Below are positions 26,861 through 36,363 of a stretch of 64,000 nucleotides of DNA, one piece after another. The DNA is from Skermanella aerolata KACC 11604 (lineage in GTDB: Bacteria; Pseudomonadota; Alphaproteobacteria; Azospirillales; Azospirillaceae): NCBI RefSeq assembly GCF_000936425.1, contig NZ_AVFK01000031.1, positions 19,566 through 83,565 of the forward strand, read 5' to 3'. Made by a program: the position numbers and the translations under genes. Position 1 is the first letter of the stretch. Every line of letters begins with the position of its first letter. The notes beneath the pieces are model-generated. The model did not search any database and was not told the origin of the DNA. It saw nothing but the letters and a program-made list of their open reading frames with translations.

Positions 26861-27979
26861 ATGACGCTTCAGACCGAACCAACGCTATTTCCTCCCAAAT
26901 CGGCCAGACCGATGGAACCTGCCGAACTGGCCCGTTCCATGCTGGGCTGGTACGACAAGCACCGCCGCGTCCTGCCCTGGCGGGCGCTTCCCGGCAAAAC
27001 AGCCGATCCTTACCGCGTGTGGCTGTCGGAGATCATGCTCCAGCAGACCACCGTCGCCACCGTCGGACCCTATTTCGAGGAGTTCCTCCGACGCTGGCCG
27101 ACCACTACCGATCTGGCGGCGGCCGACCTGGACGCCGTCCTTCATGCCTGGGCCGGGCTTGGCTATTACGCGCGGGCTCGCAACCTGCATAAGTGCGCCA
27201 AGACGGTTGCCGAGCAGCATGGCGGCGTCTTCCCCGATAATGAAGAGCAATTGCGGCAACTTCCAGGCATCGGCGCCTACACCGCCGCCGCTGTCGCCGC
27301 CATCGCCTTCGACCGCCGCGCTACCGTGCTGGACGGCAATGTCGAGCGGGTCATGTCGCGGCTGTTCGCCGTGGAGGAACCGCTGCCCAGCGTCAAGCCG
27401 AAGCTCCGCGCGTTGGCCGACACGATCACGCCTGAGCGCAGGCCCGGCGACTACGCTCAGGCAGTGATGGACTTAGGGGCCACCGTCTGCATCCCGCGCC
27501 GGCCGCGCTGCGGCCAGTGCCCCTGGCACGACGCCTGCGCGGCGCGGGCGGCCGGCATCGCCGAAACCTTGCCGCGCAAGGCCGCCAAGGCGGAGAAGCC
27601 GATTCGGCGCGGCATGGCGTTCTGGCTGATCAATCCTGAGGGATCGGTACTGCTGCGCCGCCGCCCCGAAAGCGGGCTGCTGGGCGGGATGATCGAGGTG
27701 CCGTCGAGCGACTGGCTTGAGCGCGCGGCTCCCGGACTGGGTGCTGTGCAGGAGCAAGCCCCGGTCGAGGCGGCGTGGCGGATGCTGCCGGGGCAGGTCC
27801 GCCATACCTTCACCCACTTTCACCTTGAACTTGGCCTCGCGGCGGCGCGATTTGGGCCGAAGGACGGCGACGGCTGGAAACGAGCCGAGGGGATCTGGGT
27901 GCCGGTGGACCGCCTGTCCGAGCACGCGATCCCCACGGTGATGCGGAAGGTCGTCCGCCACGCCCTGGGGTCGGTGTAA
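26861..27979 (+). CDS. mutY: A/G-specific adenine glycosylase
   Basis: A 372-residue base-excision repair enzyme that removes adenine opposite 8-oxoguanine. The N-terminal catalytic domain has LPWR, SEIMLQQTTV with the catalytic Glu, and the HhH loop LPGIGAYTAAA. The [4Fe-4S] ligands are spaced C-x6-C-x2-C-x5-C (CIPRRPRCGQCPWHDAC). The C-terminal NUDIX-like domain (FWLINPEGSVLLRRRPESGLLGGM, with HTFTHFHLEL) recognises 8-oxoG. No clear ribosome site marks the start; 26861 and 26912 are both possible. Confidence 0.95.
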   Translation: MTLQTEPTLFPPKSARPMEPAELARSMLGWYDKHRRVLPWRALPGKTADPYRVWLSEIMLQQTTVATVGPYFEEFLRRWPTTTDLAAADLDAVLHAWAGLGYYARARNLHKCAKTVAEQHGGVFPDNEEQLRQLPGIGAYTAAAVAAIAFDRRATVLDGNVERVMSRLFAVEEPLPSVKPKLRALADTITPERRPGDYAQAVMDLGATVCIPRRPRCGQCPWHDACAARAAGIAETLPRKAAKAEKPIRRGMAFWLINPEGSVLLRRRPESGLLGGMIEVPSSDWLERAAPGLGAVQEQAPVEAAWRMLPGQVRHTFTHFHLELGLAAARFGPKDGDGWKRAEGIWVPVDRLSEHAIPTVMRKVVRHALGSV

Positions 27980-27999
27980 GATTGGGATTGGGGTGAACG

Positions 28000-28764
28000 A
28001 TGCGGATTCGCGGCTTGGTCTTCGCGGTGCTGGCGCTGCTGGTGTCGAATCCGCCCGGCGCCTGGGCGGGCGGCAATGCCGGCAGATCCGTGGATTTGGA
28101 ACTGGTGCTGGCGGTCGATGCGTCCGGCAGCATCACGACCGGCGCGCTGGAGTTCCAGTTGCGCGGCCATGCCGCCGCCTTCCGCGACCCCCAGGTAGCG
28201 GATGCGCTGACGGTCGGCGGCAACAGAGCGATAGCCGTGACTCTGGTCCAGTGGGCCGGGCCGAACACGCTGGAGACGGTGGTGCCCTGGACCCGGATCG
28301 CCGATCCGGCCGATGCCAAGCGGTTCGCCGACAGCATCGCCGACATGACGCGCCCGCCGCGCGACGGCAGCACCGCGATGGGCAGCGCCATCGACCGGGC
28401 GGTGGACCTGTTCGACGGCAACGGCTTCACGGCGTCCCGGCGCGTGATCGACATATGCAGCAACGGCTTCAGCAATGCCGGCGTCGATGTGTCCGGCGCC
28501 CGCGACCGTGCTGTCGCGCGGGGCGTGACCGTCAACGCGCTGGCGATCCTGGACGAGTACGACTGGCTGGAAGAGTATTACGTGGAAAGCGTGATCGGCG
28601 GACCGTTCGCCTTCGTCCGCACAGCGGAAAGCCGCGACAGCTTCGCGAATGCGATCCTGCACAAGCTGGTCGAGGAAATCTCAGGCGTGCCGGGCGGGGG
28701 AGAGGGGGAGGCGGCACTTACGGACGTGGTGTTGGGCCACGGCCCAACCTACGAAGTTCCGTAG
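28000..28764 (+). CDS. DUF1194 secreted vWA-like protein
   Basis: A 254-residue protein with a cleavable signal peptide (MRIRGLVFAVLALLVSNPPGAWA) and a von Willebrand A fold. The metal-site motif DASGS lies near residue 40, GSTAMGSAI near 125, and DICSNGFSN follows. This matches DUF1194, exported proteins of unknown role. The last residues (LGHGPTYEVP) and the stop codon TAG come from a palindromic repeat that overlaps the gene end, so the original C-terminus may have been different. It is 20 bases after mutY. Confidence 0.87.
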   Translation: MRIRGLVFAVLALLVSNPPGAWAGGNAGRSVDLELVLAVDASGSITTGALEFQLRGHAAAFRDPQVADALTVGGNRAIAVTLVQWAGPNTLETVVPWTRIADPADAKRFADSIADMTRPPRDGSTAMGSAIDRAVDLFDGNGFTASRRVIDICSNGFSNAGVDVSGARDRAVARGVTVNALAILDEYDWLEEYYVESVIGGPFAFVRTAESRDSFANAILHKLVEEISGVPGGGEGEAALTDVVLGHGPTYEVP

Positions 28765-28787
28765 GTTGGGCCGTGGCCCAACACCAC
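28726..28787. repeat. Paired palindromic repeat, family A copy 2
   Basis: Perfect 28-bp inverted arms (28726-28753 and 28760-28787) around a 6-nt centre. Each arm contains the family A core and ends CTACG. It lies across the end of the DUF1194 gene and supplies its stop at 28762-28764, between convergent genes, where it could also act as a terminator. Confidence 0.93.
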
Positions 28788-28799
28788 TTGATCGATGCC

Positions 28800-29231
28800 T
28801 CAGACCTGCTTGCGCTCGATCTCGACGCCGATGCTGGCGGCTTCGGGGAAGACGTCCAGCTTCTCGACCCGCACCGTGGCGATCTTGACCCGGCGGTCGA
28901 TCAGGCAGCGGTCGGCGATCCGCTCGGCCAGCGTCTCGACGAGGTTGACGTGGCCGGCGTTCACGATCTCCCGGACCGACGCGATCATGGTGTCGTAGGA
29001 CACCACGTCGGCAAGGTTGTCGGTCGGCGGGCCGGGCCGCAGCTCGACCTTGAGGTCAAGGTTGACGCGGACGCGCTGGGGCTTGTCGCGTTCATGGTCA
29101 TAGGCGCCGATCATCGCATCGAGCACCAGATCACGGACGAAGACATGGGTGAGGGGGCGGTCGGCGGCGGGACGGGCCACCGGTGCGACGACTTGGGCGA
29201 AAAGCTTGTTCATGGCGCGCTGATTTATCAT
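28800..29231 (-). CDS. folB: Dihydroneopterin aldolase
   Basis: A 143-residue enzyme of folate synthesis that converts dihydroneopterin to hydroxymethyl-dihydropterin and glycolaldehyde. It shows VFVRDLVLDAMIGAYDHER with the substrate-contacting Glu, VSYDTM, the LVETLAERIADRCL helix and the catalytic Lys in RVEKLDVFPEA. The start at 29231 (MINQRAMNK) has AGGGG upstream; the Met seven codons in (29213) lacks a ribosome site. It follows ccrM on the same strand by 49 bases. Confidence 0.92.
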   Translation of the reverse strand: MINQRAMNKLFAQVVAPVARPAADRPLTHVFVRDLVLDAMIGAYDHERDKPQRVRVNLDLKVELRPGPPTDNLADVVSYDTMIASVREIVNAGHVNLVETLAERIADRCLIDRRVKIATVRVEKLDVFPEAASIGVEIERKQV

Positions 29232-29280
29232 CCCCATACCCCTGAAGCCAAGCGTCGCCTGTGAAACAATTAAGAGCGGC

Positions 29281-30504
<1,224 letters not shown>

Positions 30505-30509
30505 TTAGA

Positions 30510-31133
30510 TCATACCGTTGCCGCCAGCACAGCCTTGACGGGACCGAAGCTGCGCCGGTGATGCGGTGTAATTCCCAGTGAAATCAGTGCTTTGCGGTGT
30601 TCGATCGTTGGATACCCGGCATTTCTCTCCCAACCGTAGCCGGGATATGCCAGCGCCAGTTCTGCCATGATCCGGTCGCGTTCCACCTTCGCAACGACCG
30701 ACGCGGCGGCAATCGAGAGCGACGCGGCGTCGCCGCCCACGATGGTACGCATGGCGCAACTCAGGTCGGGCGTCCTGTTGCCGTCGATCAATGCCACGCC
30801 GGGGGTGATTCCCAGCCCCTCGACCGCCCGCTTCATGGCCAGCAGACTCGCGTGTAAGATGTTGAGCCGGTCGATCTCCCCGACATCGGCCATCCCGACC
30901 GCTACGCGGCAGCACCCCAATATCAGCGGCGCCAACTCCTCCCGCACCTTCGGCTTCAGCAGCTTGCTGTCGTTGACCAGGGCCGCCAGGGCCGGCGGCA
31001 GTCCTTCGGGCGGCAGGACGGCGGCTGCCGCCACGACAGGACCGGCCAGCGGACCGCGCCCGACTTCGTCGACACCGCAGACGATGACGCCGGTACCGTA
31101 ACCGGCTGCTATTTCATGGTAAAGGTCAGGCAT
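30510..31133 (-). CDS. rnhB: Ribonuclease HII
   Basis: A 207-residue enzyme that cuts RNA in RNA-DNA hybrids and at single ribonucleotides. The catalytic acidic residues are seen in CGVDEVGRGPLAGPV (the DE pair) and in ALIDGNRTPD; AASVVAKVERDRIM is the conserved Lys/Arg helix. The Met at 31133 gives normal length; the open frame reaches 22 codons further but carries no family similarity. It is upstream of ccrM on the same strand. Confidence 0.93.
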   Translation of the reverse strand: MPDLYHEIAAGYGTGVIVCGVDEVGRGPLAGPVVAAAAVLPPEGLPPALAALVNDSKLLKPKVREELAPLILGCCRVAVGMADVGEIDRLNILHASLLAMKRAVEGLGITPGVALIDGNRTPDLSCAMRTIVGGDAASLSIAAASVVAKVERDRIMAELALAYPGYGWERNAGYPTIEHRKALISLGITPHHRRSFGPVKAVLAATV

Positions 31134-31204
31134 GGCGAGAAACGCTTCACAGCCGTTTGCGGGGAATATCAGAAGGGTGATGTCGCATACGGAACACACC
31201 CCCG

Positions 31205-31247
31205 GATACCCAAAAGGGTATCACCCAAAACACGACTGTTGGGTATC
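31205..31247. other. Three copies of GGGTATC in inverted and direct order
   Basis: GATACCC (31205) - AAAA - GGGTATC (31216) forms a 7-bp palindrome, and a third GGGTATC follows at 31241. It sits between the divergent rnhB and the small gene at 31334. The layout looks like an operator; the protein that binds it is unknown. Confidence 0.35.
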
Positions 31248-31333
31248 ATGCCTGAAGCTACACATTACCATCCTAATTCATCGAGGCCCTGAAAAAGGGT
31301 GACATTTCTAGGACATCAACCGAGGGTGCCGAA

Positions 31334-31555
31334 ATGGGTGCAATAAATCAGACGGTCGACATCGGCGAGGAACTGGAAGAGGAAGACCTGGACTTCGGCC
31401 AAGCCGATCTGCTGACGCAGGCTCAGAAGATACTCCTGAGACTGGTCTTGCAGGACGACCCGGCGGAACTCCGCCGCGTGGCCTCCCGCTATCTGGCCGA
31501 CAGCATGTCCCCGGCGGCGGTACGCGCGGCGCTTGGGCCGGAGCGTATGATGTAG
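31334..31555 (+). CDS. Small acidic protein, unknown
   Basis: A 73-residue protein with an acidic stretch (GEELEEEDLDFGQAD) followed by a predicted helix pair (QKILLRLVLQDDPAELRRVASRYLADSM). It has no membrane segment and no cysteine. I do not recognise it. The ribosome site is weak, but codon use is like its neighbours. It stands alone, convergent with the HigA-like gene. Confidence 0.5.
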   Translation: MGAINQTVDIGEELEEEDLDFGQADLLTQAQKILLRLVLQDDPAELRRVASRYLADSMSPAAVRAALGPERMM

Positions 31556-31582
31556 GGTTGTGGGGAAGGGCAGGCCGCGTGG

Positions 31583-31942
31583 TCAGTCGATCACCACCAG
31601 GCGGCCTTCGCGCCAATCGGGTTGGTCCTTGAAGGAATAGGTGACGCTGACGCCAAGCTTGTTCAGGTAGCGGGTCAGGCGATCCACAGTATAGTCGCTG
31701 TCCCATTTGCCGCGCAGCAGGGTGGACACCTTCGACTGGGGCAGGCCGATGATATCACCGGCCTGTTTCTGCGTAAGGCCGCGCTCGTCTATCACCTTCT
31801 GGATTTTGCGCACGATCCTGGCCTTGACCGCCTCTTCATCGGGGTTGGCGAAGTCGAGATCGGCGAAGACATTGCCGCTTCCGATTTCAACAAGCAGGTC
31901 GCCTGTCGCGTCCTGGTCAACAACTTGCTTATCGTCGGCCAT
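31583..31942 (-). CDS. HigA-like XRE-family antitoxin
   Basis: A 119-residue DNA-binding protein with a central helix-turn-helix (DERGLTQKQAGDIIGLPQSK, then VSTLLRGKW) and a C-terminal VTYSFK strand, the pattern of HTH_37-type antitoxins. It follows the Gp49/RelE-like toxin gene by 15 bases on the same strand, with AGGAGG before its ATG. Expected role: neutralise the toxin and repress the pair. The toxin-first order is that of higBA systems. Confidence 0.85.
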   Translation of the reverse strand: MADDKQVVDQDATGDLLVEIGSGNVFADLDFANPDEEAVKARIVRKIQKVIDERGLTQKQAGDIIGLPQSKVSTLLRGKWDSDYTVDRLTRYLNKLGVSVTYSFKDQPDWREGRLVVID

Positions 31943-31957
31943 CTTCAGCCTCCTGAT

Positions 31958-32368
31958 CTATTGACGCGTCTTATCTGCTTTGCAGCATGCGATCAGATTC
32001 AGTCCATCAACCGATGCCCGGAACCGGTCGACCGCCTTGAGGCGCTCTATGATCCTGTCGATATCTTCTTGAGGTGTTTCTATGCCCCGCTTCGACTTCT
32101 TCTGAAAGCAGTGAAGGATATAAACGGCTTCCTCATGCTCAACTGTGAAGACTGACCGATAGGTATCCCCGCCTTCGTCATCACAAATCTCGCGAACCTT
32201 ACCGCCCTTGAATTCCTTCCGTCCAGTCAGGAACTTGATAGCCTCGTCGCTCTCTCCATTTTGGACCTTGCCGAGGACGTAGCCCATTGTCCGGCGAACG
32301 TCCTCCGGCATCTTCAGCAAATCCTTCTTTGAGGACCCGATCCATACAAGGGTCTTTTCCTCGTCCAT
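31958..32368 (-). CDS. Gp49/RelE-like toxin (HigB type)
   Basis: A 136-residue basic protein of the phage-derived Gp49-like group, which belongs to the RelE/HigB mRNA-interferase fold. It has KKDLLKMPEDVRRTMGYVL, a KEFKGGKVREI strand, DTYRSVFTVEH and the strand YILHCFQKKSKRG. It is expected to cleave mRNA at the ribosome when free of its antitoxin. The ATG at 32368 starts the family domain with GGAG about 9 nt upstream; an upstream in-frame start adds 15 unrelated residues. Confidence 0.85.
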   Translation of the reverse strand: MDEEKTLVWIGSSKKDLLKMPEDVRRTMGYVLGKVQNGESDEAIKFLTGRKEFKGGKVREICDDEGGDTYRSVFTVEHEEAVYILHCFQKKSKRGIETPQEDIDRIIERLKAVDRFRASVDGLNLIACCKADKTRQ

Positions 32369-32491
32369 CGCTTCATGCTCCAGAATATCCCCTGCAGGGT
32401 ATAAAATCAACACCCGTCTAAAGTGGTAGCTTGCATCTGGAGCCGGAGCAAAGGGAAAGGGGCCGATGGATCGATGAGGCGGATCACCCTG

Positions 32492-33172
32492 TCAGGCCGC
32501 AACGGGGAGGCGGAAGCGGGCTGCTGGCGTTGGCGTCAATGCCGGCGTCAGCGCCGCCATGGCGGTTGAGGCGAATAGGGAATTGGCGGCGGGTGGTTTG
32601 GTGAGGACACGGGACAGGTCATTAACTGGGGTCACTATCCTTGCCGCTTGAGTAAGGTCATCAACCGACGTCACTATCGGGGACGGCAACGCCTCAGCCT
32701 TGGGCGTGATCGCCTTGGCGGGCTGGGGGAGGGGGTCGAGTTCCTCTTCCGGATCGCAATCGAGGTCTTCCTGATCGGCGTCGGGGTGGCGCCGGTCCAG
32801 GTTGTAGTGGTGCGCGATGCGCCGGTCCTGGATGACGCCGCCCAGCTTCAGGCGGAACTCGATGGCGCGGAGTGTTAGACCGCAGCTTTTCTTTTCCATC
32901 GCGTCGGTGATGATGTCCCCGACCAGAACGGTGGCTTCGTCGAGCAGGGTCTGATGGTCGGCCCGGCGATTGGCGCGGAGTTGCTGGACCCGGACGCGGA
33001 TTTCCGGCTGGCTCATCAGCAACGCGCCGCGCTGCTTGGCGCCCTTCGCCGAGTATCCCGCGCGCCGGGCCGCTTCGGCTCCGCCCACATCGCAGGCCAT
33101 GGCCTGACAGAAAGCCTCCTGCCGGTCGGTCAGGCGGATGACGGGCAGGGCGGTGGCTGGAACTGGCGGCAT
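32492..33172 (-). CDS. Terminase small subunit-like protein, orphan
   Basis: A 226-residue protein. Residues about 12-110 match phage terminase small subunits (LTDRQEAFCQAMACDVGG, AARRAGYSAKGAKQRGALLM, QPEIRVRVQQLRANR), which recognise phage DNA for packaging. The C-terminal half is Pro/Ala-rich and acidic (DCDPEEELDPLPQP), with a repeated TSVDDLTQAARIVTPV / NDLSRVL pattern. No large terminase, portal or capsid gene is near. It is a prophage remnant or a domesticated DNA-binding protein. Confidence 0.75.
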   Translation of the reverse strand: MPPVPATALPVIRLTDRQEAFCQAMACDVGGAEAARRAGYSAKGAKQRGALLMSQPEIRVRVQQLRANRRADHQTLLDEATVLVGDIITDAMEKKSCGLTLRAIEFRLKLGGVIQDRRIAHHYNLDRRHPDADQEDLDCDPEEELDPLPQPAKAITPKAEALPSPIVTSVDDLTQAARIVTPVNDLSRVLTKPPAANSLFASTAMAALTPALTPTPAARFRLPVAA

Positions 33173-33299
33173 GGTGGGGACTCTTCGGCAGGAGGATTAG
33201 GAACGATATAAGGAAATTTATCCTATATTTTGGGCGAAGCGCAAGCCCATTCATATGGGCGGTGTTTTCCGGCATGGTGTGTGGATGATCGAACGACGT

Positions 33300-33381
33300 G
33301 GTGTCGGGCTGAAGAGGCCCGACCTACGGTTGACGCTGCTGGGAATGTCGCTCGTAGGTCGGGCCTCTTCAGCCCGACACC
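33300..33381. repeat. Paired palindromic repeat, family B copy 1
   Basis: Perfect 29-bp inverted arms (33300-33328 and 33353-33381) around a 24-nt centre. The unit core is GTCGGGC-TGAAGA-GGCCCGAC followed by CTACG. The rest of 33173-33747, between divergent genes, shows no convincing ORF or other element. Confidence 0.93.
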
Positions 33382-33747
33382 CCGTCATTTCACTGGAACG
33401 GCGACAGAAAACAAAACCCGCTCCACCGACCCACGGCTGGCAGAGCGAGCAGCGCCGCCGTAATGGAAAAGGCTTCGGCGTTGCACGCCGGCTTTCCACC
33501 AGGATCATCAGGGACGCGCTTCACGAATGCCGGGTCTTTCATGATACGGGCGGTGGACGCGGGCGGTCTGCGCCAGCCCGAAAGTAGTATATCCAAACAT
33601 ATGACGTATTTCGTATTACCCCTGAGGCCGTTTCAGAGTCCCGAGCCGGCAATTACTCACCGATCCTTCCGACTGAAGGACCGGAACGAGGCTGCCATGC
33701 GCGAGGACTTGGGGAAAGCGGCGCTTTTAAGAGTTTAGGGGGAAACA

Positions 33748-34584
33748 ATGCTGAAGAACCTTGGCGTCAAGGCTCGTAGAACCATGCGCGCATTTCTGGG
33801 CACGACCGTCGCGGCGGCATTCTGCGCCGTAGTCTCGCCGGCTCTTGCCGGATCGGTGACCCAGCCGGGCGAAACCATCGGTCTGGCTGCCGGAGCGCCG
33901 CTGCCCGAGGGCGTCTACTTCGTCAATACGCTCAACTGGGGTGTCCGCAAGGGCGATAACGGCGCCGACGACGTGACGCTGGGCGTCAACATCCCCGTGC
34001 TCGCCTGGGCCACGCCGACGACGATCGCCGGAGGCCGCCTGCAACTGCTGGGCGCCTTGCCGGCACTTGAAGTCGGAGTCCAGGACGCCGACCACGACAG
34101 CGGCCTCTACAACCCCTTCCTCGCCGCCCAACTCGCCTGGGACCTGGGAAGCGGCTTTGGCGTCAGCTATATGCTCGGCATCTACCTGCCGGTCGGGAAC
34201 AAGCTGGGCTTCGACACGACGTCGATCACCCAGCGCGCCGCCGTCAGCTACACCGCCGACGGCTGGAACCTGACCGCCAACGGCATCTACGGCATCGCCA
34301 CGGATTCCGTGTCCAAGACGACCAACCCCGACTTCGTCAACCTGGACCTGACCGCGACGAAGTCGCTGGGCAAGTGGTCGGTTGGCCCCGTCGCTCTCGC
34401 GTCATGGGATGTCAACAAGCCGACCGCCACTTATAAGAAGCAGAGCCAGTTCGCCATGGGCGGTCTGGTTGGGTATGGGGTCGACCAGTTGACGGTGCAG
34501 GCGTATTTGACCAGCACGGTCGCGCAGGAGAACTACGGCGGGAATGACACGCGGGGTTGGGGGCGGGTGATTCTGCCGTTCTGA
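33748..34584 (+). CDS. Outer-membrane transporter-like barrel protein
   Basis: A 278-residue exported protein. The signal peptide ends near ALAG (residues 1-35, with a hydrophobic core FLGTTVAAAFCAVV). The mature chain begins PGETIGLAAGAPLPEGVYFVN and has alternating polar/hydrophobic strands, ending VILPF with the C-terminal Phe typical of outer-membrane barrels. This is the pattern of the phenol-degradation MetA/SphA-like family; the solute is unknown. GGGGGAAA precedes the ATG. It is the last GC-rich gene before an A+T-rich island. Confidence 0.85.
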   Translation: MLKNLGVKARRTMRAFLGTTVAAAFCAVVSPALAGSVTQPGETIGLAAGAPLPEGVYFVNTLNWGVRKGDNGADDVTLGVNIPVLAWATPTTIAGGRLQLLGALPALEVGVQDADHDSGLYNPFLAAQLAWDLGSGFGVSYMLGIYLPVGNKLGFDTTSITQRAAVSYTADGWNLTANGIYGIATDSVSKTTNPDFVNLDLTATKSLGKWSVGPVALASWDVNKPTATYKKQSQFAMGGLVGYGVDQLTVQAYLTSTVAQENYGGNDTRGWGRVILPF

Positions 34585-35001
34585 GACGGGGTAGGGAGGG
34601 GGGTGGACGCAGGCGTGCGCTGCGCCCAGGCTTTCTGGACGCTATGGCAATGGAGATTTTAGAAGGCGATCCTGGATGTTGCTCGCCACAAGCCATTCTC
34701 TTCTCGGTCCTGCACACTAACTCGTGCATAAAGGGAGCAAATCACAAAAGGTGTTCTTTAGCGATAACGATCAACGCATTTTTCTGGAATTGATCGAGTA
34801 ATCTATCGACTAGATAGCATGCTGCATGCTTAGAGCCCGTTTGATAATTCGGAAAACATATATCCTGCTGTGGTTAAGTGCCTTGCAACATACAATAGGA
34901 CATGTTGTGTAATACTTATCAAGCAAGATCTAAGTAATTGTCATAACTGAAATATATAATAACTATGATTTATTTTTACCTATTATAGTAAATATATTTT
35001 T
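34585..35001. other. Non-coding, A+T-rich edge of island
   Basis: No supportable ORF. Base composition drops sharply after about 34,740 and stays A+T-rich (long runs of A/T at 34,940-35,005). No tRNA, integrase or clear direct repeat was seen at this edge. Confidence 0.6.
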
Positions 35002-35792
35002 TTAAATTGCTTTAAGCTGTGCATATAATCTTGATTGAACGTATTTCCTTGCAGCATCATTCACAAAATTGAACTGATATTCTGTCTCCGCATCAGGAAA
35101 ATCTTTCCAACTTTCGCCAATATTTATTTCTTTGGTCTCAGCTGCTGTGCGCACGCGCGGAGTTTGAAAATATTGTGGCTGCGTAAATTGAATTTTTGAA
35201 GCCAAATAATCATACAAATTTGCGTATACTACGCCAAGTTCTGTAACTTGGTTCCGAAGATCAGTGATGCTCTGCAAGACAACAGCTTGAGCATTATCGA
35301 CCGGATTGCTGCTTTTCTCCAGTTCAATAACACCGAGTGCATCCAAAATGGGGTTCTGGGGTTCGAAACCATCTTCCTTGGTGCTTCGTACTTGATTGGC
35401 AAGTTCAGCCTTAGCCTTCTCACCCCCTCTTAGATCGAGGTTGAACTTGATCGTGCGGTAGGATGTCACATCGAATGGGATTGTATCTGCGTCTCGGATC
35501 ATGTGGATTATCGGCGTGCCGAGCGCGTGCCTTAATGCCAGTTCATAGAATCATTTGGATTCCTGTGGCTGAGATCAGCCACCACCAGATCTGCTTCTTT
35601 GATCATCTTGATAATCTGGTTGGTGATGTGCCCTGGCTTACGTATCTTGTCGGCTCGATCAGCTCGGTACCCGAACTCCGTTGACTCGACAACCGGCTTG
35701 ATGATGAGGTCGAATAGGTCATCAGCATGTTGGCGGAAGTCCGACCCCTCTTCACCGATGGGACCAATGACGAAACAAAGCGGCTGTGACAT
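35002..35792 (-). pseudogene. Frameshifted nucleoside-deoxyribosyltransferase-like gene
   Basis: Two adjacent frames make one protein of about 263 residues. The first part (CFVIGPIGEEGSDFRQHAD, IIKPVVESTEFGY, EADLVVADLSHRNPN) breaks at about 35,550. The next frame continues exactly where the family does (ELALRHALGTPIIHMIRDAD, then PFDVTSYRTIKFNLDL). Inserting one base after AATG would restore NPNVFYELALRHA. The fold is Rossmann-like, shared by nucleoside 2-deoxyribosyltransferases and TIR-like NAD/nucleotide hydrolases; the C-terminal half is unrecognised. It lies in the A+T-rich island. A sequencing error is possible. Confidence 0.75.
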
Positions 35793-36009
35793 ATCTAGAT
35801 TGTCCTTGAATTTACATTTGAAACCTTGAGGCGACATAATGAAATCGGCATTGCGGAATTGAATAAACTATGATGTTCAGCGATATCCCAAGCGAATGAG
35901 CCCCACGACAATTCTTACCATAGCGCTGCGATGACACAATAAAGAACTACCTATATTGACGAGGATCAAACTTTCGCCACTCACCACAGCGGACTCAACG
36001 GTGGATTCG

Positions 36010-36339
36010 TCACATCATGCTAAGCCGCTTCGCCATGGACCTTTCGCGCGGGCCACAGAGATCATCGTGACTGCAAATTATCAGTAGATGGACGATATTA
36101 TCTTTGTCGCGATAAACGAGGCAGGAGTCGCCAGCCAAATGGCATTCCGAATACTCGCTTAAGCGACCCTTGAGCTTATGGTCGCTCGGCATCCTGTCTG
36201 GAGGCCTTTTCTTTTTGGCGGCGACGAACTCTGCAAACCGCTTGGCAATATCAGGATTCTTCTTCAGATGTTCGATATAATTTTCCTTAAATTCGATTGA
36301 TTTTTTGAAGCTTGCTTCTCGTTTTTGATCATCCGCCAT
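36010..36339 (-). CDS. YafQ/RelE-family toxin
   Basis: A 109-residue protein. A charged helical N-terminus leads to the YafQ core: DHKLKGRLSEYSECHLAGDS, CLVYRDKDNIVHLLIICSHDDL. The residues His in DHKLKG, His in ECHLAGD and the late His in CSHDDL sit where the YafQ active site does, so mRNA cleavage on ribosomes is expected. It follows the Panacea-domain gene by 24 bases in the same operon and is A+T-rich like the island. It lacks the usual DinJ antitoxin. Confidence 0.85.
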   Translation of the reverse strand: MADDQKREASFKKSIEFKENYIEHLKKNPDIAKRFAEFVAAKKKRPPDRMPSDHKLKGRLSEYSECHLAGDSCLVYRDKDNIVHLLIICSHDDLCGPRERSMAKRLSMM

Positions 36340-36363
36340 AGTTCGCGCTTTTTATGATTTGGT

